Source of the DNA: Cerioporus squamosus
Taxonomy: Eukaryota; Basidiomycota; Agaricomycetes; Polyporales; Polyporaceae
Reading direction: 5' to 3'
Assembly (NCBI GenBank): GCA_022592435.1
Contig: JABYQS010000583.1
Location: 1-17,734, forward strand
Length of the DNA stretch: 17,734 nucleotides
The notes below the pieces were generated by a model. That model saw nothing but the letters and a program-made list of their open reading frames with translations. It ran no database searches and was not told the origin of the DNA. This document shows positions 1-8,211 of this stretch, piece after piece. The translations under genes were made by a program, and so were the position numbers. The number at the start of each line of letters is the position of its first letter. Position 1 is the stretch's first letter.

Positions 1-1498
1 ACGCGCAGATTCGAACTCCTCTCCACGGACATGGGCGCGGGAAGGGGAACAGCGAGAGCGCAAAATAGCCAGCGAGCTCAAGCCTTCAGCTTCGGCCCCG
101 GAACCGCCGGGAGCTCGGGACGGCGACGCGTTCCCCTGCCCTGCCACTCGTCCCGCGCCCGACAAGCCGACAACGTGGGAGCGCGTCGGGGCAGGTCGGC
201 ACCACGCCCCTGTGTGCTCAATGCAGATTGCGGACGCGAGGGCGACAGGTGTGTATCCCCTCTTCCGGCGGTGCGGGACGGAGTCGCAGGCGTGCGGGTG
301 CCCAGAGGTGCGCCTCCGCTGTTCGCGACATGCAGCATGGGCTTAATCTGCGGCCGTTATGAAATGTGTGTCCCTGGCACTGCACTGGCACGATTGCGAA
401 CATGGCGGCGTGTGGGTGCGTCCCGAGAGCCCCGGATAAGCTGCTCGACGCGCCCGTCGTGCCGTAAATGAGGGAAACTCTGGAGAGGAGTCATGAATGC
501 AAAGCGGGGGTTCCGGTGAGTGCGAATGGGGGATCGTGCATGGGCAGGGCTGCAATCTCATCGCGACGTTTGTGAGGATGCAAGTACGGCATGCGGGCGC
601 ACCTGCGTGCAGGAAGCACGCCGCTTCCTGCGCTCAAAACGGGTGTGCACTGTTCGATATGCTGACATTCTGGCATTCGCAGTGTAAACAAGACAAGACG
701 AGACAGGGAAGAGCCTCGCCTTCCGACCCGTCGAGTGGCCGACACGTGCGTGAGTGCATGCGTACATGCGTGGGCGAGGCGCAGCTACAGCAGGTTGCAG
801 AGATAGGGCGAGCATTCCGGGGAATCGGGATAGCGACGTCCAGTGCCAGCTTTGGCAGTCGGGATTCAGCGATGCGACTCGCGACTTGCGAGGCCGGGTG
901 ACCAACGTCGCAAGTACGTAGTACGTGCCGCTTACCACCACTTATCGCGAGCGCTATGGCAGGCCACAGGTACATACTGATCAGGCCAGGCCTGAGGCGG
1001 GCCAATACGTGTGCGGCCGAGACCCCGCACTGCGCGCGGCGATCTGGGGTAAGTGTTTGCTTGCTTAGTTCGACGCGGGGTACGAAGCAGGCGACACCGT
1101 GGCGGCGGACCCGTCGTCCGCTCTGCTGGCTCTGATAAGTATGCAAGGCCGGCGTGCAACGCGGGTAACCTGCATGATGCGCACCGTTCCCCGGGCGCTG
1201 TGGCTTTGTCCTTGTCTGGACTCTGGGTCCCTTGTCCGTGTCCCACTTGCGACAGGAGCGGGAACGGGAACGGGACAAGCTGTGCTGAAGCGTCCGACGT
1301 CCGATGGAAAGTGCGCCTCGAGGCTCGCGGTGTCGTGATTCGTGAATCAGGTTGCAAGAACGGCGCGGGAAGACGCAGGGACCCTCGGTCTTGCGCTGCG
1401 TGCATCAGAACGTCGCTGCACCGATCACGACCGTACATAGTCAGGTGTTTGTTTGTTGAGGTCGACCGGCCCTCGTATATGTAGACTCTAGAGATAGG
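1..1498. other. No gene recognised
   Basis: I find no segment here with a recognisable domain, a convincing exon-intron structure or a sustained codon bias on either strand. Open frames of up to about 215 codons occur, but they are Arg/Ser/Cys-rich and overlap one another on both strands, as expected by chance in GC-rich DNA. The first bases hold a TTCGAA motif on the minus strand that resembles a tRNA T-loop, but its flanking stem pairs poorly and no A-box lies upstream. Remote exons cannot be excluded by eye. Confidence 0.5.
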
Positions 1499-2083
1499 CT
1501 AGGATATGCTCGGCGTTCGGCGTTCGAGGTTCTCGAGTCGAGCGTGCTTCTTCGTGATTGCTCGGTGGAATTTGTTCCCGAGCTCCTCCATATTGAATGA
1601 GGATACCGTACAAGGTACATCAGCGTCGGCATGCGCCTGGGGTTCGATGACGAGGAGGGACTCTGAGAAGACAAAGGTATGGGCGTTGATTGTTCCGTTG
1701 GGAGTAGTAGGTGAGCCTACGTACCCCCGTTCCGAGTCCAACCCCGGCCATGTCGACGTCGGATACTTGGCTTTGAGTCGCAGGTTGGTCGCAGGGGGCA
1801 AGTTTTCTACTGGGCTGGGAGCACGCGCGGGAAGAAGCAGCCTCAAGAACCAAAACAAGAGAGAGAAATCGCGGTATATTCGGACGTGCACTACGTACGG
1901 GAACTGAGAGTGGGAGTGGGTTGGAACGATGCTGAGCGTGGCGGGGCGGGGGCAAAGGTGGAGGTGCATGCGGATGTGATTGCAGGTGATAGAGACAGAA
2001 CAGGATGCAAAGACGACTCGGACAACGTTATGCAAAAGGCCGACGCACGCGCGCGCGCGTGCGGGGCAGGTGGTATGTGCCAA
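1499..2083 (-). CDS. Hypothetical ORF, unknown function
   Basis: This is a single open frame of 194 codons that matches no family I recognise. Its C-terminal part, roughly the last 85 codons (about 1499-1755), is better than the rest. It has mixed polar and charged composition, includes the segment NMEELGNKFHRAITKKHA, and mostly has C or G in third codon positions. The N-terminal part is Cys/His/Arg-rich and looks non-coding. A GTACGT donor and a CTTCTCAG acceptor, 62 nt apart, lie inside the frame, but removing that stretch breaks the frame. The good part may be the last exon of a minus-strand gene whose earlier exons I cannot place, or it may be chance. Confidence 0.2.
   Translation of the reverse strand: MAHTTCPARARACVGLLHNVVRVVFASCSVSITCNHIRMHLHLCPRPATLSIVPTHSHSQFPYVVHVRIYRDFSLLFWFLRLLLPARAPSPVENLPPATNLRLKAKYPTSTWPGLDSERGYVGSPTTPNGTINAHTFVFSESLLVIEPQAHADADVPCTVSSFNMEELGNKFHRAITKKHARLENLERRTPSIS
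2043..2063. repeat. Alternating purine-pyrimidine (CG)n tract
   Basis: This is an uninterrupted run of alternating purine and pyrimidine, mostly CG dinucleotides. It is a simple repeat of the kind that can adopt left-handed Z-DNA under supercoiling. It lies about 640 bp past the stop codon of the MDR gene, in DNA with no assigned gene. A shorter GC alternation occurs near 2543-2555. Confidence 0.6.
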
Positions 2084-2192
2084 CTACGAACTACGAAGTA
2101 CAAGCGGGTACACGGTACACGACTTCGGACATCGGAGACGTGAGAAGGGCAGCGCAAGGCGAAAGAAGAGGTATCCAGTCTCCCGATCGCGA

Positions 2193-2226
2193 GGGGAGGG
2201 AAGGGGCAGGGGGAGGGGAGGCGGGG
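2193..2226 (+). repeat. G-rich tract, potential G-quadruplex
   Basis: The + strand carries six runs of three to five guanines (with one GG run between the last two) separated by one- or two-base spacers, apart from a four-base A-GG-C spacer. This satisfies the usual G3+N1-7 quadruplex motif with runs to spare. It lies about 475 bp beyond the 3' end of the minus-strand MDR gene, so a readthrough transcript of that gene would carry the C-rich complement. Confidence 0.55.
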
Positions 2227-2699
2227 TAGCCGCCCCAGCTAGTAGTGTGAGATGCAGTAATGTGTGGGTGTGTGGAAAGGGCGGGAGACACGTGCGAGTA
2301 AGGTAGAGATACATGTAGCAGCAGCAGGGAGTCCACTAGTTGTACACAGTAGCGATGACATGGGGGGATGCGAGCGATGGGGCCAGAAGGGCATGCATAG
2401 GTTGCGGAGCGCGGAGGGGGGCAGAGCGATGGCGAGCGGGCGCCGCACCGTGCGCGCGGGCTGACGAGAGTACTTTTTACACTGTGTTGTTGATGATGAT
2501 AGCGAGCTCCCAGGGCCCCGCCGAGCAGCAAGCAAAGAATATGCCGCGCGCGCGGCGGGCGGGCCGTCGCACATCGCTCGTCATGACATGAGAGGAAGAT
2601 CGCGAACCAGCGAAAAAAGCGGGAGGAGATGCGTAGAGGAGGGCCGCAAGGGAAGAGGGGAGAAGAAGGAGTCTAGGACGGAGGAGATGTGCAGGCCGC

Positions 2700-4020
2700 T
2701 CATTGCGAGCCGACCATGACTTTGATGACCATGTTGCCCGCGTCGTCGCGCCCGCGCGCGAGGAGCTCGAACGCCTTCGCGGTGTCCTTGAGCGGCATGC
2801 GGTGCGTGATGATCCGCTCGATGTTCGGGAGCTTGCCCGAGGCGAGGAGGGCGAGCGCGGTCGGTACGTGTGCGCGTAGCGGAAGGAGCCGTGGATGTCG
2901 ACCTCGCGCGTCGCGGCTGCAGACAGCGGGAGGGTGACGTTGCGCGCGCCCATGCCGACGAGCATGACCTTGCCGCCGGTGGTCGCGGCGTGGATGGACA
3001 TCTGGATGCATGGCTCGGCGCCGGTGCACTCGAAGACGATGTCGAAGCCGTCGGCATGTCGAACTCGGTGAGCGCGGCGGAGATGTTCTCCTTGCCTGCC
3101 GGAGGCTCGTCGGTCGTCTTTGCGCGGTCCTTGGCGGGAAGGCAGTAGACCCTGCTGGGCGAAGCCGTTCTTGAGGGCGAAGTCGAGGCGGGTCTGGTTG
3201 ATGTCAATCGCGACCACGCGTTGATGCGCCGTACGACTTGGCGAGGGCACAGGCGAGGAGGCCGATCGCACCGACGCCGAAGACGAGGACAGAGGAGCGT
3301 GATGTGGGGTGAGCTCTGCGCGGCGTGCTGCGTGGAGGAGGACGGAGGAGCGGCTCTGCGAGGGCTGCTTGCTCGAAGGAGCAGTTGTCGGGTAATCTGC
3401 AAGACGCCGAGTGTGAGAAGGTGCTCGACACGTGTTGGATCGGAGGTAGGATAGTGGCGTGGCGGCGGACGTTTGGTAGGAAGTGGGGGGACGGGGAGGG
3501 AAGTAAGATAGGATACTCACGGGTGGAGGACGTGCGCGGGGTGGTTCATACGCTGCTGGAGGGTACCGTCTGCGTGGGGGAAGGTCTTGCACTGGAGCAG
3601 AAGCGCATGTTCTTGCAGAGGTTGTAGCGGCCCTTGGCGCAATACGAGCAGTTGTTGCACATGATGCCGGCCTCGATCGCGACGCGCTGTCCTGGGACGA
3701 GGTGCTTGACCCCGGGGCCGACGGCGGTGACGATGCCTGCTGCTTCGTGACCGAGGACGAGGGGCGCCTGGACGACGAAGTCGCCGTTACGTCCGTGGAC
3801 GTAGTAGTGGACTGTGGAAGAGAAGACGCGAAGGTTGGGAGAGAAGTAGCGGATAGAGACAGACGAGAAACTCACGGTCGCTGCCGCAGAGACCGGTGGC
3901 CATTACGGCGACCTGAGCTTGGCCCTGGTGTGGGGGCCAGAGGGTGCGGTCCTCGAGGCGGAGGTCCTTTGCGCCGTGGAGGACGACTGCATGCTGTGTG
4001 GGGAGGGCAATGGGAGACAT
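2700..4020 (-). CDS. Zinc alcohol dehydrogenase, sorbitol/L-idonate dehydrogenase-like (MDR), frame broken by indels
   Basis: Exons are 3876-4020, 3521-3811 and 2700-3396; introns are 3812-3875 (64 nt) and 3397-3520 (124 nt), both GT-AG. The start ATG (4018-4020) lies 80 nt downstream of a TATAAA. The product would be about 377 residues, normal for the family, and would be an NAD(P)-dependent cytosolic oxidoreductase of a polyol or sugar acid. Visible motifs are GLCGSD (catalytic-zinc Cys45), GHEAAG (His70, Glu71), and four structural-zinc cysteines in CNNCSYCAKGRYNLC (100, 103, 106, 114). The Rossmann motif is GVGAIG; ECTGAEP and a family-typical C-terminus follow. The frame is interrupted seven times by single bases: deletions near 3589, 3304, 3053 and 2863, and insertions near 3347, 3221 and 3151. 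Net correction of one base makes the exon total divisible by three. Between breaks the codon use and residues are intact, so this is either a recent pseudogene or sequence error. The substrate is inferred only as polyol or aldonate. Confidence 0.9.
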
Positions 4021-4622
4021 GGCTGATTGCTGGGGGAGGCGGGAGGGCTGGGAGGGGCGGGGGCTGCTTACGGAAAAAACTGGAGGACATGGACGGGACT
4101 TTATAGCGGGAGGATGGAGTCTCGTGAGGAGCGCGTTCTGAGCTGGGCCGTCGTCCCCTCCTCTGTGCCCCCGGTCCGACCGCCCGCGGCGAATCCCCTG
4201 CGTGATCGACTCCTGCTTAGGTAAGCGGGCAGCGTCCTGCACGCGTTGCGCAGACTTCCGGGCAGCCGCAAAGAGTCGCTGTTCTCGTCTGGGGCTTATC
4301 GCACCGCTCGCTCGCTGCGATTTCGCCCGGCTCTCCTCTTCGCCGTCTCGCACAGGCCATATACGGCTCTCAATTTACACTTGCCCAGATCGCCCGGCAC
4401 ACCGCTCCGACCTCCGATCCGGGGAAATAGCCGGTCTGGGGTATGCAATCCATCCCAGCCCACCTGCCGCATCCGGTCGCTCCTCCTCCTCCCGTCCGTC
4501 CCTCCAGCCATTTAAGCTGCCCGCCCCGCCATGCTGCCCGCGCCGTCTCTGCCGATCTATTCGTCTGAGCCGTCTATTGCATCGTCGCCGCCGCACCAGA
4601 CAGCGATCAGCCAGAATCAGCC
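4021..4622. promoter_or_regulatory. Shared divergent promoter of the MDR and SDR genes
   Basis: This 602-bp gap separates the start codons of the minus-strand MDR gene and the plus-strand SDR gene, so both promoters must lie here. The half nearer the SDR gene is pyrimidine-rich on the + strand, common in fungal core promoters. Three matches to the fungal carbon-catabolite repressor consensus SYGGRG occur on the + strand: CTGGGG at 4289-4294, CCGGGG at 4419-4424 and CTGGGG at 4436-4441. Matches this short are frequent by chance in GC-rich DNA, so glucose repression is a suggestion only. A TTTAA at 4511-4515, about 110 nt before the SDR ATG, may serve as its TATA element. Confidence 0.65.
4100..4105 (-). 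promoter_or_regulatory. TATA box of the MDR gene
   Basis: Read on the minus strand the sequence is GCTATAAAGT, a clean TATAAA, 80 nt upstream of the MDR start codon. This leaves room for a transcription start about 30 nt downstream and a 5' leader of about 50 nt. It also supports the chosen ATG at 4018-4020 over the longer frame that is open upstream of it. Confidence 0.6.
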
Positions 4623-4689
4623 ATGGACCCCACTCCCTCCGTCCCCGCACCGCAGCTCTTCTCGCTCGCTGGCCAAAACGTGCTCATAA
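4531..4689 (+). promoter_or_regulatory. Possible overlapping upstream ORF of the SDR gene
   Basis: An ATG at 4531 opens a 52-codon frame that runs past the SDR start (4623) in a different frame and stops with TAA inside SDR exon 1. Its start context (CCGCCATGC) is weaker than that of the SDR start (CAGCCATGG). If transcripts begin upstream of 4531 it would lower SDR translation. If transcription starts about 30 nt after the TTTAA at 4511-4515, the ATG may lie outside the mRNA. Confidence 0.25.
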
Positions 4690-7600
4690 CAGGCGCCACC
4701 CGCGGTATGTCCTTCCTGCCTCATGCACGCACAGGCCCCCCTGTCCCCCATAGAGCCGCCGTCGCTCATTTCCCGTATCTCCAACAGGCATCGGTGCTGC
4801 CTGCGCCCTCGCCCTCGCGGAGGCCGGCGCGAACATCTGCCTCGTACGCCGCCCCGGCTCGACCAACGACGACACCGCGAATGCCATTGCTGCCCTCGGC
4901 CGCACCGTCAAGACCGTCGACGCAGACCTCGCAGACCTCGACGCCGTGAGGGGCATATTCGCCAAGGCGCTCGATGCGATGGGGGGCGAAATCCACATCC
5001 TCGTCAACTGCGCTGGCATACAGCGGAGATCCCCGGCCGTCCAGTTCCCCGAGTCCGACTGGGATGATGTACGTCTTTTCCTTCAGATTCTCAAGTCTTA
5101 CCGCTCCCGTGCCTTTCGGTGTTTTTCCTCCTTGCCTCCGCCTTTCATTTCACTTTTGACTTGTTTCTGACGTCTCCTGCGGCTTCTTGCTGACTGCCGT
5201 CTCCCCCCATGTTTTTCCACGGATCTTCCAACATCTCCTCTTCTGGCCGACGCACATCCTCTATCTGCGTCCCCAACATTCGCGTCTCCTCGCCATCCAC
5301 ACCCTTGGTACTCGCCGCCTGATCGGGCTCTTCTGCCCCCCTTCCCCCCACACGACCCGACTCAAACGCGACTTTCTGTGGCCGCCCGTGTCCCTGCCGT
5401 GCGTGCTGGGAACGACGCCGTCCATGTGTCTATCTTCGGCGACGTCACCTGCCGTCTCTGCTCGTCCGGCCACGGCTCTTGCGCAAAATCCGACCTCCTC
5501 CATCCTATCCTCTCTCTGGCCCTCCTCTTATCGCGTATGGCGTGCTCTGGGCGATTCTCGACGGCCCTCTGGTCATCCCACCCCTCCCTCGGCTCCCCGC
5601 TGGTCGAACATCGCACATCCCCGGACGCTTTTGCGTTTGCGTTTGCGTTTCATGCATGCTCGTCGTTCCCTATCGCGTTGCGATCACGCCCCTCTCCAAA
5701 CTCGCACGCGCTCCGACTTCGCTCGCATTCGAATTCATGCACCCACACGGGGAACTCATTCACACTTTCCCCGCCCGCGACGCCAACGCGCGACGAACGA
5801 TACTCGTCCGCATTCGGCCATGATGTGCCTGCGCATCGGCCTCGCGGGAATCGTCATGCGCGTCATACTCCCTCCCAACCTCCGCCAATATTGTCGCTGT
5901 GCACACCCCGCGGATCCCTGATCGCGGATCGGGCCATAACCTCAACCTTGCGCTGCCGTTGCAATGCACCGCTCCTTCGCCGTGCGCATCCTCGGCCGCG
6001 CGATACGTCACCGGGTCTTGGCTGCTCTTCACGCATATACCTGTTATGTGCCCGTCGCCGATCGTCGCCCGTTCTTGTGGCCTTCGTGCTGGCGATTTCG
6101 TACTTCGTACGTACACACGCCCGTCGCACGACCTGCGTATCGCACGAACGATCTGTGGCCGAACACGAATCCGTCCCTTCGTGCGCTTCCGAACTATCGC
6201 CGTGCTTGCCGCAACGCCTCGCACCTGCGACTCTATGCATTCTGCGCTGATACTGACGCCTCCTGTCTCGCCCTGCCTTGCCTTGCCTCGCCTTGCCTTG
6301 CTACACCTCCCACCTTCCCACTTCTTCGTACTCCATACTCCTATTGCTTGCTGCTCACGCAACGCCGATCCTCCTCCCATACATCCTATCCCTATTCCCC
6401 TCTTCCCCCGCATCACATCACACCACCGCTGCGCATGACGGCGTGCACACGAACACGAACGCGAACAGGTCCTCAACGTGAACCTCAAGTCCGTCTGGCT
6501 GCTCTCGCAGGCCGCCGGCCAGCACATGGTCCCGCGCCGCCGCGGGAAGGTCATCAACTTCTGCTCGCTGCTCACGTTCCAGGTGCGTCCGCGTGCTAGT
6601 GCACATCATTCCTGTCTCTGCCAATTGTCTCTGCGCTCTCCTCTCCTCCGCACGCTCGGGAGGAGAGGAGCGCGGTCCCGGTCCCCTCACAACGCGTGCT
6701 GACAATAGCTTCTTTTGTTTCGCTCGTGTTGCTTTCCTCATCTCCCATCGCGACCGGTACCCTCGTGCTATTGTGCTTGACAACGTACCTCCATCTCCAC
6801 CACCTCCTCCTCCTGCTTCCTTGCTCCTCCATCCAGGGCGGGCTCACGGTCCCCGCGTACGCCGCAGCCAAGGGCGCGCTCGGGCAGCTGACGAAGGCGC
6901 TCAGCAACGAATGGAGCAAGGAGAACGTCCAGGTCAACGGGATCGCCCCCGGGTACATCGCGACCGACATGTGCGTCCGCTCTCCCCGTCCTCTCTCCTT
7001 TACCCTCTCGTGCTCTCGTGCTCGCGTGCTACTCCTCCACTCACCCTCCCCGCACCCCCATGTTGATCTGCGATCTGCGATCGACGTGCGGGTGCGTGGG
7101 TGCGCACTGCGTCACTGTCGACGCACGGCCCACGGCGCCAGAGGATTTGACATTTGCCATTTGCCTTTTGTTTGCACGTTTCCAGAGTCCAGGCGGGCGG
7201 GAAGCCGGTAGTTGGTAGCCTTTAGACTAAGGCAAGACTGTTCTGCGCCGCTCCGGGCCTCCGCCTTCCCACCGCCCAGTGCGCACGCAGGCTTACTGTC
7301 AGCCGTGCGCTCGCCCGTACGTGTGCACCTGAGGCGTATGATGCCCGGGGTTCGATGTTGGGGGTCGGAGGAGGGGTCTAGAGCCTCGGGAACCGCCACG
7401 TGAACACGAACATGGGTGTCGTGTCGTGTGGTATGGACGGACCCTGTCGTGTGTGTGACATGCTGTGTGTCGGCGTTCTGGCGTTCTAGCGTTCTAGCGC
7501 GACAAATTTGCGCGGGCGGGTCTACGATGTCCATTTTCCCCGCTGCCGCCTGCGCGGAGGAGTTTGGTAGGACGTGATACACGTGTGATGCGCACGCCCG

Positions 7601-8211
7601 TCTGCGGAGGATGCTTCTCGCGCCCCCGCCGTGGCTAATCCACCACGCTCCGCATTCGCCTCGTGTGCGCCTGTATGGCTATGGTCCGGGACAGGAGCTT
7701 AGTGCTCTCGTGCTGTGCCCATACAGAGCGGAGGCAATGAAGGTGCTGGCTATCACGATAGCTCTCGCAGCTGCCATTGGGGAGCGATCGCTCTTCGATA
7801 CCACGCCCTGCGCACTAACCAGCCAGCTTCGTACCGGTCCTCCTCCTACCACTCCGCAAAGACCCACGCTAACGCTGCGCGAAATTTGTCTGTTTGCAGG
7901 AACGAGAAGCTGCTGCAGGACCCGGTGCGGCTGCGCCAGATCTCGGAGCGCATCCCCGCCGGGCGGTGGGGCGAGCCGCGGGACTTTGCAGGCCCCGTCG
8001 TCTTCCTGGCGAGTGCCGCGAGCCAGTACGTGTGTGGGAGGTGCTCGTCGTCGATGGAGTGAGTTTTCCCCCTCCTTCTTTGCTCCCCCTGTTCCCCTTC
8101 CGTGTGCTACGCTGGTCCTTCGAGAACGTCTGTCGGTCCGGGCTGGCGCGCACCGTGTTCCTCGTGCGACTGTCGCTCACTTTGCTCTCGCAGGGATGGA
8201 TGGGGCGGTGA
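4623..8211 (+). CDS. KduD-type short-chain dehydrogenase (2-deoxy-D-gluconate / 2-keto-3-deoxygluconate dehydrogenase-like)
   Basis: Six exons: 4623-4704, 4788-5068, 6469-6582, 6837-6970, 7900-8058 and 8194-8211. They encode about 262 residues, close to the usual 250-260. This is a classical SDR using NAD(P). It has the cofactor motif TGATRGIG (23-30), NCAG (101-104), Asn126, catalytic Ser154, Tyr167 and Lys171 (YAAAK), and APGYIATDM after them. The stretch [30 protein letters not shown] and the C-terminal VDGGWMGR are characteristic of KduD-type 2-deoxy-D-gluconate / 2-keto-3-deoxygluconate dehydrogenases; the in vivo substrate in fungi is inference. All splice sites are GT-AG with consistent phases (1, 0, 0, 2, 0). 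Introns 2 and 4 are unusually long (1400 and 929 nt). In exon 5, near 8036-8038, one G is missing from a GGGG run, which breaks the frame between QYVCG and EVLVVDG. The SDR diverges from the MDR gene across a 602-bp promoter. Confidence 0.92.
5629..5650 (+). repeat. (GTTTGC)n short tandem repeat
   Basis: About three and a half copies of a 6-bp unit (GTTTGC/TTTGCG) lie inside SDR intron 2. It is a slippage-type microsatellite. Confidence 0.6.
6271..6302 (+). repeat. (CCTTG)n short tandem repeat
   Basis: Six imperfect copies of a 5-bp unit, CCTTG with CCCTG and CCTCG variants, lie in the last part of SDR intron 2. Confidence 0.6.
6971..7899 (+). other. Very long intron 4 of the SDR gene (929 nt)
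   Basis: The donor GTGCGT splits the Met codon of IATDM, and the acceptor TTTGCAG, preceded by a CTAAC branch-point-like motif about 30 nt upstream, restores it as Met-Asn-Glu-Lys. The intron holds several short tandem duplications: CTCGTG units at 7005-7030, GATCTGC at 7064-7082, CATTTGC near 7150-7170 and an 8-bp unit at 7473-7499. A second good acceptor (TTTCCAG, about 7179-7185) would give a short alternative end that stops after about 14 codons. No gene or mobile element is recognisable inside it. Confidence 0.85.
7473..7499 (+). repeat. (GCGTTCTA)n tandem repeat
   Basis: Three head-to-tail copies of an 8-bp unit, the first ending in G and the next two in A, are followed by GCG of a fourth copy. 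It lies in SDR intron 4. Confidence 0.65.

Larger units (their letters stand above)
5069..6468 (+). other. Very long intron 2 of the SDR gene (1400 nt)
   Basis: The donor GTACGT follows the codons for DWDD and the acceptor GAACAG precedes VLNVN, which joins the two halves of the SDR fold in phase 0. The intron is pyrimidine-rich on the + strand and carries short tandem repeats. It contains open frames of 244 and 290 codons, but their products are Ser/Arg/Pro/His-rich without any domain, so I regard them as chance. I see no nested gene, transposon or terminal inverted repeat. Confidence 0.85.

Noticed and set aside
1..30. Minus-strand GTTCGAATC resembling a tRNA T-loop at the window edge
   Set aside because: The flanking 5-bp stem has mismatches and no A-box or acceptor stem is visible upstream on the minus strand.
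2477..3592. 371-codon minus-strand open frame
   Set aside because: It contains true MDR segments (RVVAIDINQT, DGFDIVFECTGA) only because indels shift the gene in and out of this frame; it is not a separate gene.
2840..3600. Explaining the MDR frame breaks as tiny introns
   Set aside because: Each break needs only one base added or removed and the flanking codons are contiguous in the family, leaving no room for GT-AG introns.
5378..6250. 290-codon open frame on the + strand
   Set aside because: It lies wholly inside SDR intron 2, its product is Ser/Arg/Pro/His-rich from pyrimidine-rich DNA, and no domain is visible.
6271..6302. Repeat clusters as CRISPR-like arrays
   Set aside because: Units are 5-8 bp, head to tail without spacers, in fungal introns; they are microsatellites.
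7179..7900. Alternative acceptor TTTCCAG in SDR intron 4 as the real splice site
   Set aside because: It yields a frame that stops after about 14 codons and omits the conserved NEKLLQDP to VDGGWMGR C-terminus; kept only as a possible minor isoform.
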